Source of the DNA: Todiramphus chloris collaris | Lineage: Eukaryota; Chordata; Aves; Coraciiformes; Alcedinidae | Assembly (NCBI GenBank): GCA_025345505.1 | Contig: JANVCC010000010.1 | Coordinates: 40,338,660-40,402,659 of the forward strand | Length of the DNA stretch: 64,000 bases | Direction of reading: 5' to 3' | Shown here: piece after piece, positions 36,101-48,846 of the stretch | Layout of the letters: every line of letters begins with the position of its first letter | Position numbering within the stretch: position 1 is the first letter of the stretch | Translations under genes and position numbers: made by a program | The notes under the pieces: model-generated | Told to the model about the DNA's origin: nothing | The model's input: the letters and a program-made list of their open reading frames with translations, nothing else | Database searches by the model: none

Positions 36101-39100
36101 GGAAACCACTATTATAATTTGCAACTTTATTTATACCTTGCCCTCTATTCTGCAAATATATTTTCCATATTTTTGTCCTAGTATTAGGTGTTCCATTTCA
36201 AGCCAGGCAGATGTTGTAAGGCCAAAACCTTAGTTGTCACTAGATTAATGAATGAATCAGTTTTTCTAAAATAAGGGGCTCTAAAAGAAGTGAAGCATCT
36301 GATATTTCTGCTATAGGAAACAACTATTCTTCCATGGACTCAAAAGCATATTTTTTGTTGTTTAATGATAATATTCTGTGCTTTTCCCAATTTACATATT
36401 TTGGCCCTTCCAAATACCCTTCATCTTCCAATTAGTTTCCCCATTACATGTATAATTAAAGACAAATCAGATTATGGTGATTAGCATATATTATAAACCA
36501 TTTTACTAATATCTGAGGGCATGTTCCTACAAGGGATAACACAGAAATTAGAAGACTAATTAGGCCAAAATTACCTTTGCTAATGAATCTAAGCAGTACT
36601 TAAATCCTCTAACAGAAGTGACATTTTTGTACCTTGGAAATTGAAGGTGTGATTCTCAGGAACCAACATTACGAATAAATCTGTGGAGTTTCAGGAAGAT
36701 TTACAAAGAGCTCAGCTCTAAAACACTTGAAATCATTCTCTGAAAATTTGCTGCCATTGGGTCTAACCATGGTTACTTTAAGACATTCAAAGTATCGTAG
36801 AAGTCTGAGGGGAGAATAAATACCTCTCTGTGAAGAACAGCTCTTCCCACTGTTCTTGAGTCTCACAGGGAGAAAGAAGGAGGTTTGATGAGTGAATGCC
36901 AAATTTTGCACACAGTGTGTTGGGCAAGAATAATGCCACCCTGCCAACAGGGTCAGTGAAGGCAGGGTGTGTGGCCATGTGCTTACCACCATCCTTTTGC
37001 CCAAAGAGACTGAGAGTTGTAGTGGATGAGGAATTGATGCAGAGTTATGGCCAAACGTCAAAGATAGAAACCCGTGGTGGAGGGATGCCTTACACTTGTC
37101 TGTCCATGTTGTATGTGCAGTGGTCCTACTCCCTTATTCATGAAGAAAGAATACTGAATTCAGGAGCAGTTGTTGCAAAAGACCAAAGCACCTCTCAGTG
37201 CTGAAGCACAAGCCCAGGGCTCAAGACACCCAGTGTGATTTGTAGCCACAGAATGGGTACACAGCCTTTGAAGGTTGGTTAGTCCCAAACCTTTATGTGC
37301 ATTTGAGTTCTTGACTCTCCTTTGAATTAGGAACCAAAATACCTCTGAGGGCCTCTGATCTCAGTATCCCTGTCCTAAAGGCCCCTGCCTGCAAAGGGTA
37401 AAAAATAGTACTTTCCACTTCAGATATGCTAAGAACGACGAAGAGGGAGGTGTGGTTCAATGACAGAAATGAAAAAGCATTAAAAGTGCCTAAAATCCAC
37501 CAAATAAGGATGGCCAGAGCTATTGCAGGAGCAATCCTCCCCCAGAGTTGGACTCATAATGAAGTGGCACTAATTCACTAGAGGCTCCCTTTCCCCTTAG
37601 TTCTCCATCGGGATAGATGTCTGGGCTCAGCCTGCAATGGAGTGATTCTTCCGCTCATTCGTCATTGGGATGTATATTTGGAAAATCACAGTCAAACTGT
37701 TCCTGTTTAACATCTCTATTTTCAGATGCTAATTACCTGCTGAAACATCAGCCGCTGATCTGAAGCTTTCCAGACTAGGTTTCTGCCCTGGATTAATTTC
37801 ATTTAAATGTGTAAGGAACACAACACAGCTATTCTTGTAGACAGGGAAAATATTCTCCCTTCATCTGAAGTAAAAAACAGAAGAAGGTGATAGATTGTTT
37901 TGAACAGCTTTGGTGTCGAAATGGGTGGGAGCAAGAAAAGACTGAAACACTATAGGAAAATAGTCCTTGGAGAGGCGACGAGCCTTTTGGTGTTCCAGTG
38001 AAGCTGGCCAAGGTTTGGGGATGATAGTTTCCATATGCACTGGTTTGCACAACTATTTCCCCATTTTCTACATAAAATGAGGTAGTGCTGTGCATGATGA
38101 TACCATTCTTTGTCCATACTAAAATAAATCCCTAGATGGTAAGGTGGACTGTACCTTCATCACTCTGCAACAAGTGTGGGTATGGGAGGAGTGAACACGT
38201 AGAATTGAATGAGTATCCATGTGCAAAGGTGTCCATTGGAGGTGATGGCTTTTGTCCTGTCCAACAGTTGGGTACTTTTTTTCTTAAAAAATAGAATAGG
38301 AAAAGATCTACTACTACAGTCACTGAGAATTTGTGTGTGTGCATTGGCAGCTCTTAAATGAAACCTGGCTGAGCTGACCCCAGCCTATGTGCATCAAGCT
38401 GTTGTGATTGAGGAAGTATATAGAGAAAATGAACTATACATTTCAAGAGGTTTATTTATTGACTTAGAACTGGAATGAGCTGCAGTGAACAGAATTGGAC
38501 AACAGGGATTTTTGGAGGAATTGAGTCATATAAGGGGCTTGTAGCTGATTTTCAAGTCTGCCTCTAGTACTGAGTTGTTTGCAGACCATGGTGTCTCATC
38601 TAAGTGCCTGGAAATCCCAAATAGATAAGTGGGACTAATGGTAAACTACTGTTTAATAAAAGAAGAAATTTTCAATGAGTGTCACTGTCTTGACTTGGGG
38701 AATTTTACTTCATTTAATTTTTTTTGCAAATTAATGTAAAATTTTAATTACCAATTTGGATATTGAGGAAAATAAGATAAATCAACAAACACTTAGGGAG
38801 ACACCTTTCCTGCCCATTCCCCATACTCAGCTTAAACCAGACAGCTCCCAGGCCTCAGCTTCCATTGTTTCCAGCAGCCTTCACACTCAGTCCCTCCCAG
38901 CTCCTCAGGTGAGGCAATGGGCAGTGACAGATGTTGGGTCTGTGCATAAGGGTTTCTTTCAACTGTTCCTCCCTTCTTACTTGTTTTCCTCTGCCCACCA
39001 ACTGCAGGGGTGCTCTCTGCCAGTGTGGGTTACACATGGCCACAGTCCCTCTGAGGTACCTCCTCTGGCACAAAGCAGCTCCTCCCAAGAGTGTGTCTCC

Positions 39101-42100
39101 AGGCACATCCCCAGCAATATCCTCCCACATGTCTCCTTTCAGGGATCTCCCATGTCTGTGTCTCTTCTCCCTTTCCTTAACCATGCTGGAGGCAGGCACT
39201 GAGGATGCCCAGCTGTCTGGGACTCTGCCTCATGGCCAATACAATGAAAGAAATCATGAAACTTGTTGAGACAATAGTGAGTAAGAACCAATTCTCCTGG
39301 AGGACAGGGTCGCCCAGGGTCCTAGTGGCAGCTGAACAAGCCACAGGCACCTTCACATTAGGGAGACCTTGGGGCACTGGCAGCTGGTTTGTGCTGCCAA
39401 GGAGGGAAGAACAAGGTACTAAATGTGAGCTGTAGGTGCAGAAGAAATGGGAGGTCAGAGCTGAGTGCATGAGTTACTTAGGCATAGTTTAGAAAGGGGA
39501 GTGATACTCCCCAGTGTATCCGAGAGAGGGGTGAGCACCCCTGCCCAGACAGCGAGCTGTGGGGTGGCGCAGGCTGGCAGTTCAGTTCCAGGAGCCTGCA
39601 GGAAGACATCCATCCCGAGAGAAGTGAGGGGGTTAGGTTATATTACGCCCTTCCTTTAAGTATTTCCTTTTGGCTAGCTCAGGTTTCTGCCTCTTACCCT
39701 TCAATGTTGGCGTAGTCGAGGACTGTAAATCCCTCTCTGGGAGGCAGCCAGCTGAAAGCTGGTCACTGCTGCAGAAGCTCTCTTTGCAGCTCTAGGTCTC
39801 TTTGCCTATTCAAAAGACACTACTGGCAGCTCTGCTTCACGTACAACAGCCCCCATGTCCAGTTTTTGTGGAAAAAGAGCTAAATCCCAGCCAGAATTAG
39901 GTGAACATTGTTATGCACACTATCACTGGGCAGGGACTAAGCAGCTATCAAAAAAGAAAAAGCTGGGAGACTCCCGGGCATGTAAAGCAAAATTGCCTTA
40001 AATAGGTTATTGTCTTATACCCTGAGCATTAAGTGAATGGATTCCCTTCCATTTTCCATGGCCATTGCTGTCATTCAGCACCTGTGCTTCCTTTCCTACA
40101 CAAGGCCTTCCTAACAGGCTTGCACAACAGTTTGTCTGCTGGCACCCGTGAGCTTAGTGGTAGCTATTCAGCAGTGGAACAGTCAGAAATTACAGCTCAG
40201 GCTGAATCCACAGAGCAGGTCTCACTGCTCTCCTGCACTAGGTGTAAAATCTTGCCACAAACATTACTCTTTCCACTTGGAGAAGATATACATTGAGGAC
40301 TGGTGTGCACAGCACAAGTGGAGCAGACAGGGGCCTTCTAACACACGTAGTCCTCAGTCTTCCCTACCCCTGCCTGACTGTGCCAAGGGTTAGCATTTTT
40401 TGACTGATCTCTTTCTTAGTCCTTGTCCTCTTAGGTGGACACACCTCTGAGGACTTTTTCACAATGACTGTCCATAGCCATCACTGCATGACATATTTCA
40501 TCTTGTTCCAACATTTACTTAACCTCAGGAGAGTTTTCTGTTCAGGCAAGCCCTAGGAGATTGCCTGATTAAGCTCAAGTGAGTGTAATTTTTATTGCCT
40601 TGTAAAGAAAGGTTTCCTGCAACATAACTTGCAACAATTTATACAATTTTTTTTCCCCTGTGGCACTTCCAGAATATGTAAGGGCAATATAGAATTCAAG
40701 ACATAGGGAACTTTAGTTAATTTTCTGCAAGAATTTATCATGGGGGAATCAGTGTGAGGTGAGAAGCAGAGCTAGTTCTCGTATTTCATTTTCCTTAGCT
40801 GTATGTGGTGGTAGCTGTCTCTCAGAATGACTCTTCCTCGTAAGCATGCTCAGATGCAGAGCTGGAAGCTGTCTAGACTGTGACAGATGGTGCCAAACCT
40901 CTATTGTTTGGCTGAATATGGGTATTTTGTAGTGGTTTTGCTTTACAAACATCTATCCTTCAAACTTTCCATTCTCTCTGAGGTCCAGGAAAAGTTCCCA
41001 TTGAGACAGGAATCATGGGAAAAGTATCAATGTAATGAGTATAATGACATAATTTCTTTAGGCTGAAAGATGAAAAAACTCAGAAGCGTTTCCACGCCTG
41101 GGTAAATATTACCAATGAGCCACTGCTAGAACATCATGCTGCAGGACAGACCTTTCACCAAAGAGTAGGCAGATGATCACAGCCAGCTGAGAGCTCCAGC
41201 TAGGCTTACATTAGAAATGTTGGCTGCAACAGGAATGTTGGCTGGGGTAGAGGCATGTGTTTTAATACAGAAGATCTGCGCCAGCAGCAGTCGTAGTGTA
41301 GATGCAGTGATGCTAACAAAAATGCTCTTGCCAGCACAGCGTATACAAAGTGTAACAGCAATAGAGGTTCTCTTTCCAGCTCCTGGCATCTACTTGGGGA
41401 AATAGAACTAGAAGCATCTGCTGTTCCTGTGCAAACTGAAGAGCTGAGGCCTTGGAGGCAGTGTTATCCTCTCTGGACTGAGTATAACACACCTGCCAGG
41501 GGATGGCAGCTACTGCTGCTGTTCTGAGCACAGACCCAGAAATTAGTGGTTCCCACTGGTGGAGCAGGTTGCACCTTCAAACAGGGACAGGCTTTGGGTG
41601 CAGAAGGAGCTGGTTCCTCCTGTGCACTGGGGATTGCATGGTTGTGCCTGTACCAGCATCTCATCTCTTGAGAACTCAGATCAGGGCTAATCTCCATAAT
41701 TGAGAAGCCCTTATAAAATCCTGCTAAGAGCAGCGAATCTTGCCAAATAGCCACTTGGCAAAATTCATGACCACCTGGCTCAAGCAGGCTAAGATAACTG
41801 CTACTGACAATTTCTTCAAACTGAACACCCTCCAGGCCCTGCAAAATGCACCCACATCGATATGCTCCCTGAGCCAGCACAGTGTGAAAGCTAAAGCGGT
41901 CTTAGGTAGATGAGATTTTGTTCTTCTTTGGGAACTAGACACCCTGTTACCTTTTTAGAGGCTAGCAGGTGCCAGTGGGAGGGAATTTACACTTGCTGGA
42001 CAACTGCCCAATGAGGAGATTAAACTTGTAAGAGTCTTACAGAAAATAAACATCCTGGTTAGGGAGAGAGGTTGGAGAACAGGTGCTAAGTATAACCATT

Positions 42101-42589
42101 GGTACTTAGACCTCAGACAGCAAAAAGTGTTAATGGATAACTTGATACCCAAAGCACTGAAGTACTCAAAAGTACATTTGAGTTTTAACTTTGAGGTTAT
42201 AGAAACTCCGTGTATGTGTAAGATAAGGAAGGAGGCCAACAAACACAGCTCTGTTAAAGGTGCTGGGTGTGATTTAAGAGGCAGGAAGAGGATCCGAAAA
42301 GCTGTTAAGGCTGTGGCACGCCCTGCTTCCAAGGGTAATGGGATCCTGCTTTTCCCAGCCTGCAGGACAAAAGGAGTTTATGCAGTGTCAGAAGATAGAA
42401 GCAGCAAGATATTGATCTGAATTCATTCTACCCGTGGAAGTAAAGTGTGTTTGTTTAGATAACAAACAGATAAAAAAAAAAACAAAAAACAATTGTATGT
42501 CCATGTCTTAACATCCACAATGAAAGCTGAGAAACCTTTGTAGTTCCTGAACTTCTAAAGAGCATCTAGGTGAGCTCACAGAGGGGGTT

Positions 42590-44340
42590 TCAATGATCCA
42601 GTCATCTGTCAGATGTGGTGCTTGGTATTGTTCAGGCAATTCAGGCAGATCCTAGACTGCTAATGACACTTTTGTAAGGTCATTTGTGAAACTGTCCAAC
42701 ACAGCTGATGTGTTGTTCACAGAAAGGGAACTGGAGTCAAATAGGGCTGCAGTGACTACAAAGAGTGTTGAGTTCACAATCCAGAGGAGAGATGGGAGTG
42801 TGAGTGGGGACTGGAGTTTAGGAGTATGCATTTCAGCTCCATGAGGAATTTGCTAGGTAGAATCTCTTGGAAATCATCACAAATGGGAAGAAGGATGATT
42901 TTTAAAGGAAAAATACAGAGAGATCAGGAACAAACTCTACTGTTGTGCAGGAAAACTGAGTGTTGTAGCAAAAGGCCAACATAGTGAAGTGGAGAGTTTC
43001 TTGATGAACTACAACACAAAAATAGAACATATCAGGTGCTAATAGAAGGGCAGGCATCAAAGGAGTTGTATGAAACCATTGCTTGTGTATGTACCTTCAA
43101 AATCAGGAAGGTCAAAGCCCTGAACTGATATTAGTGAGGAATATTAAAGATACCAAGAATCCTACAGGTATAGTAGTTGCAAAAGTGCATGTGGGTCTGT
43201 TAGAAGAGACAAATTAGTGTTGAATGATATGGAAAAGGCTGAGAAACTCGCATCACTTTTTTTGCTTTGGCTGTCACAAGCAAAACCTGCTCCCTGACCA
43301 CTATGTATATCAACACAATTTGGAGACTGGAGGGACTGGCAACATTAGAGGAGCAACACAGGAGGTACTGTCTGGAGAAGTTGGATATATTCAGATCTAT
43401 GGGGTTGGATGAGATATTCCCAAGTGCTGAATGAATTGGCTTATGTGATTTCATAGTATGTTGCCTGTTCTCTCTGACAAGTCATGGTGACTGGGATAGG
43501 TCAATGAAAAAGACTAAGTAAGCCCTTAAGAAGTGCAAAAGGGACACCCTAGGGAACTTCCCTGTGTGAATGCCAGCCAGCTTCACTTTGGTTCCTGAAA
43601 AGATATGGCACATGTGTTCTTGGAATCCATTCACAGACATGTGATGAGTAAGGAGATAATTAGAAATAGTCAACATGGATTTCCTTCTGCAGCAGTGTGA
43701 CTGTGGAGAAGGTGAGAGGCATGAATGTAACACACCTTGACTTTATTCATGATTTTCATGCATTGTAATTTGGAAGCTGAAGAAATACGGGATGGAGAAA
43801 CAAACAGCTAGGTGTACAGTAGAGCAGCTGAACCTCTGGGCTCAAAGGGTGGCTCACATCTGGTTGGTGGCCATTTATGATAGGAGTACTGCAGAGGTTG
43901 TTTAACATCTTCATCAATAACCTGATTGATAACACAGAATGAACCATCAGCAACTTTACAGAAGAGAGGTTGAAGAAGTGATTCAAGGCAGAGCTTCAAT
44001 CCAAATGATCTTTGCTAAACATGAGAACCAGGCCAACCTAAACAGCTTGAATGGTTTAACAGGGAGAAATGCAAAATAACCCCATGCACCAGCACAGGCT
44101 GAGAAGTGACTGGCTAGTAGTAGCCCTATTTAAAAAGCCCTGGGTGTTTATGGTGGATGGGTGCTGACAGGTCCCTTTCTCTGCAAATAAGGCAACCCAT
44201 ACCCTGGGCTACACTGGGAAGACCTGAGGTAGCTCTCGATTAGGAAGAGCCTTGGGATGGCAACAGTCCTGCTTTGAGCAGACAATTGGAGTAGATGACC
44301 TCTCAAGGTATATGCCAACATACATTTCCATGATCCTATA
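42590..44340 (+). mobile_element. Long, ancient CR1 LINE with decayed ORF2 (endonuclease-RT to 3' end)
   Basis: About 1.75 kb is colinear with the CR1 body although strongly diverged. Landmarks in order: GGAATTTGCTAGGTAGAATC (about 42,845); GTAGTTGCAAAAGTGCATGT with GGGTCTGTTAGAAG (about 43,174); GATATGGAAAAGGCTGAG; GGGGTTGGATGAGATATTCC (about 43,400); AACATGGATTTCCTTC (about 43,672); CACCTTGACTTTATTC; GTTTAACATCTTCATCAATA, encoding the FNIFIN part of the CR1 reverse transcriptase (about 43,900); ACCCCATGCACCAGCACAGG (about 44,080); and a 3' end with GAGTAGATGACCTCTCAAGG and CATGATCCTATAG. Many stops, frameshifts and an internal deletion near 44.13-44.2 kb make it dead. The 5' boundary is approximate. 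Confidence 0.8.
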
Positions 44341-47300
44341 GCTTTTATCTCAACAGCAGCTTAGGCTCTGAATAACTTAATGGGTTTTTCCTAGCAAATA
44401 CATATGAAAGACTGCACTGATCTATGTATATATCAATGTGAGCTTGCAACAGTACTTTAATTTTCCACAGAGTCATCTCCATCCCCTAGCAAGGACATTT
44501 ACTGTGAAACCATAACAGATGGAAACTTATGAATGTGGTATGTGAAAGTTGGGAGTTTGGTCAGTTACACTGCTACTTTATTTCTGGCTGGCTTAAAACT
44601 ACGTGCTTTATAGCTTAGTAAAGTGATGCCGGTTGTTATGAATCGTGATAGCTGGAAGGGACTAGGTAATAGTCCTTTCTTGTTTTCATTACTAGCCTGT
44701 ATAATTGCAGTTAATAAAATCAATGATTTCTTAAAATGCACTTTGTGTATTGCAGCTGTCCTCAGGCAAGAGGACAGCATGTCTGGTTAAACATTCAACC
44801 TTTAAAGCAGTAGCAGAAATTCTGATATTCTCCTCAGGATCGTGTAAGAGGAGAAAGAAGCACATCTCTTGCTGAGGATTGGGTTTTGAAATTATATTCT
44901 CCATTATGCTCTGGTTTCCCTGAACACTTTTGGTACACCCATCTATACACCCACTCTCTAAATTGAAAAGTGAATGCTTTATGCTTTTGGGGATTAGTGA
45001 CTTGAGCAGAGCCACTGGGATGAGATCAAAGGCTCGTGGGAAAATGATGAGCTAGCCTTTCTCCAAGTGAAAACACAGCAGCAACCCTCCCAGGGTTCTG
45101 TTGTTGAAGTAGCATGAGCACTTTCACCCAAATTCATCCCATCACACCATATGCACTTAATGAGGCACCTAAATTAAGAGTCTTACTGTCTTAATCTCTC
45201 TTATTGCAGTAGACAAGGAACTCTGAAATGCAATTTAGTCCTCCTACAACCTGAATTACTCTTTCAGGGTGCCTGTTTCTCTCTGGGTGCTAAGGAAGAC
45301 TTGGGTGACTAATGTAGGCATTCCAAAACTTTATCGGCTTGGAAGTCAGGATCTAGATATTTTGCCTATGTAAAGCTTATGAGTTGTGGTTAATTCTGTT
45401 TACTGAATGATTTGGTGTGATGAGTCAGCCTGGGACTGACACATTACTAATAGCCACTACCCAGACAGTCTAGAGGATACTACAGAGGAAACAAAAGAGT
45501 CATTAACCTCAGTGACTCTGCTGTGGACAGAAGGACAAGAGATAAGCTCAAGGTAAGGTCTCAACTTGAAAAATAGTTCCACAAATGAGCCAGCACAACA
45601 GCTAAATACTGTCAATATGCTGCAGCTGTCCTCCCTCCACTTTCTTCCTTTTCTTTCCTTCCTGGAGGCATTAGACCTGCGGTATGGTGTGTTGCGTTGG
45701 TTGGTGCATATTGAGGGGACAGACTTCCAAGATTTCCTCAAGCTTCTTTGTACGGCCATGTACAACAACTCCGACTCTGTTGATTGCTGTTTAAAACTCT
45801 GAAACATAAATCTAGGTGGAAGAAGACCTGCTATAGAGATCTGATAACATTTAATTGGTATTCTTGTCTCCCCACCTCTTTCTTTTACTTATGCCTTCCT
45901 CCAGTCCCCCTGGATGACCCAATCCCACTGGAGAGGCAGGCAAGCATGACCTGATGGGCTGTTCCCTGAGCCTGTACCTCCTGTACACTGAGCTCTTCCA
46001 GAAGGGGTATGAGATGGTTAGGGTAACATCCTTCAGTGCACCTGCACATGCTGCTGCACATTATCTGTGTTGAGAATAGCATTTAGTCTTTCCTTCACCC
46101 TATTGCATTGCCTCCTGCTAAAAATTTCTTTACTGGGAGCTCATATGGACAACTCTTGGACACCAGCTGCTTTGTCTGAGAAGATCTGATTCAACTGTGT
46201 TATTTCTCAGCACCAGGTATGACCAGGTATCTCCAAACACTTCTTTTGTAAGATGGCACTGCCTTTTCTTCTGCCTTCTCCCATTCCAAGGCATGCAGTC
46301 ATGTCTCCCCTTCCATTTATCATGCTCACCAAGATTTTTTTCTGGACATGCTAGTTCTGCTGTACTTTAAGAAAAGTATTTTTTGCAAGCGTATGAATGG
46401 CAACAGAAAGGGGTGCTGCAGAGACAAGATTTAGTTCTGAGGAAAGGCTTTTTAAAACTGTGGCCTGGATTCCAACCTCTTGTCTTCAGGCACTTAAAAG
46501 AGGTGCCAAAGAGCCCAGTCAATAGATGTGATTCCAGGTGACAATTTTTTGGAGTTTTTTAACTTGCTCAGGTACTGCCAGAAAATACCCATCTTTCTCT
46601 ATTGTCCACTTTCCCTGGGCCAGGACTGGATCATGCTGGGACTCCTGAGATGTTAAAGAAGGTTTTCTGCATCCTGAAAATCCTCTTTCCTGCTGTGAGG
46701 TGGGAAAACACATCCTAAGACTCAAGAGTTGTTCCTATGAAATAAAGATGTAGGTACCCATAAAAGGTGCTGGGTTTCCTGTTCAGATGTCAAAATACAC
46801 ATTCAGCTTTTGTTTCATACAGCTACCCACTTGTTTGAAGTTGCAAGCACATGTTGAGTGTTAGTTTCCTTCTTCCCTTGTCTCAAAGTGTACACTGCAT
46901 GTCTGTATAGAAGTCTCTCTAAGTGTAGGAAATCCTTCTTCCTTTCATTGTGCATCTATTGGACATGTTATCCATTTGTGTAAACAAAAAGGCAAATTTT
47001 GAAAAAGTGGAAAATCCCAAGCACTTAATTGAATTAACTCATTTTTTGCCTTTCAGTAGATTGTATTTACCTCATTTTTCAGTGTAACATGCCTGAAAAT
47101 TTCCATATGTTCCTGGGGGATCCAAACTCCCCAGGGGCTCAAGGCATCCAATTAATCAGGGGTGACTTGGATAGCTGTGTAGGTCTGGCCACAGAAAAAG
47201 CTCTATCTCGTTGGAAATCTTCTGGAGGATGTAAATTATATTTAAAAATATGAAATTCTGACTTCAGCTAGGCAGACCATGAGTTATGCAGAGATAGTTA

Positions 47301-48310
47301 ACTGTTGCAGTACTCAAAACAGCTCTTCTGCAGGGTGTGTGCTCTCAAGTCATGTAGACACCAGACAGCCTGTGGAGTGATGGGGAAGGCTGTAACTGCT
47401 GCCTGCTACAGCATCTGACCTTTCGGACCCACAACATGAGACATCTGGAGCAGCTGTACAGCCTCCAGCAGCTAGAGATGGGATGATCCAGACCAGGCTA
47501 GTGCAGGAGTCCTTGCTTGGTAGGAAAACAGCAACAGCAGTGACTGTGTAGCTGAGTGTTTCCGTATGACTTTGAAGTGCATTTTTTGTTTTTCATAAAT
47601 AGATAGCTATCTTGTTTCCCCAAAGAAGAACAGAGCCTAGTTTACTTCCCAAGGACACCCATGTGCCTGTATGCAGGAAGGAAACATCTGTGGACGTGAG
47701 CAGGTGTGGTGGGGAGTGTTTGCTCTGTGCTGGTTTGTGGGAATTTATTGCAACCCACTCGAAGGTTTTGTATCAAGTGAGTAGTGTACTAATGTCCTGG
47801 CACTCAGGAGTATTTCTGTTTGGTTTACTTTTTGCTTCTTGTACATGAGATGCCAAAGAAATTAATTGGAGGGGCCATAGCTGCACTGGCACTGAGTTTG
47901 AGTAATGGCCAGCAGCCTGTGAGGAGATTGAATCTGTGTCTGCTCAGACTGGAAAGTGTGCCCAGCCTGACCAGGTGCAGGATGTTTTAGGGAACCTGGC
48001 AGGACCTGGAAGGCATGAGCTTGGCGTCTGCACTCTGTGTGATGCCCACACATCCTGCAGCACTACCACACATCATACCACACAAATGCTGGGTTCCACA
48101 ACCTCTAGTACACCCCCAGATGCTCCAGTTCCCAGGGAGACATTGCCACAGCCAGGGCATCTGTGGGACAGTGGGGAGCAAGTTCCTTGCAGCCCCTCTC
48201 CCTTACTGGTACCTACCAACAGTATTAGTTGGTCACATTTTATGGGAGAAGATGCTTAGGGAGTTTATAGCTGCCAGAAAGGTGGAAACAGATGAATAGC
48301 TTAGAGGATC

Positions 48311-48342
48311 AACTAATCAACTTACCAACTAATCAATTTACC
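48311..48342 (+). repeat. Two-copy 16-bp tandem repeat
   Basis: AACTAATCAACTTACC (48311-48326) is followed by AACTAATCAATTTACC (48327-48342), with one mismatch and a partial third unit (AACT). Confidence 0.75.
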
Positions 48343-48813
48343 AACTTCAAAAGAGAAAGAAGCCAGAAAGATGTAACATAAAGTTAGCATTTGGATTCTG
48401 GCTGCTCATGCTGATTCTAGAAAATGGTTTGGAAATTTTGGGGCTTTAAACTGCAGGAAACCAACTTATAAAAATAAATAGATTCTCCTGCCCCCCTTAT
48501 CCATTAGATGATGGTGTTGGTCCAAAATGTTTACAGTGCTGAAGGGCTTGTTCAAAGTGATAAGGGGCTTTGAATCCCACCCGTCAAGACTGGGTCTTAA
48601 CAAATGTCTCCTTGGAAAACAGTTCTATGAGCCTAATCTGGCAGCCACTACTTTGGAAGAGCCCAGAAGATTTGTCTGTAAAAGTATAGCAGGAGGCTAT
48701 TCTGTGGCATTTTTAATCCTAATTGCTATAAACTGTAATAGGCTCTGTAATGCTTCGCTTGTGTGGATGGGTGGTTTGACAGTTGTTTTCTTGATTTTCT
48801 GGCATTTCCTTCT

Positions 48814-48846
48814 CCCCCCCCCCCCCCCCCCCTTTTTTTTTTTTTT
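48814..48846 (+). repeat. C19-T14 polypyrimidine tract
   Basis: Nineteen C then fourteen T in a row, followed by CTTTTAAAG. It is a pure homopurine/homopyrimidine tract able to form triplex or i-motif/quadruplex structures, and its length is prone to assembly error. Confidence 0.9.

Larger units (their letters stand above)
26784..42589. other. Intergenic interval between two CR1 copies, no gene recognised
   Basis: About 16 kb with no convincing exon. The longest open frames (about 100-130 codons near 33.4, 34.6, 36.9, 39.0 and 41.7 kb) lack family similarity I can recognise and have no coherent splice context. The stretch contains a TA microsatellite at 29.1 kb, a T-rich tract at 31.66-31.74 kb, an HNF1-like palindrome at 31.42 kb and a candidate conserved block near 32.99-33.18 kb. 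Confidence 0.65.

Noticed and set aside
36669..37061. A 130-codon minus-strand frame
   Set aside because: Composition and sequence are not protein-like, it has no recognised family, and no splice context is seen.
38756..39202. A 148-codon plus-strand frame
   Set aside because: Ser/Pro/His-rich with no domain, and overlapped by other frames on both strands. It looks like a compositional artefact.
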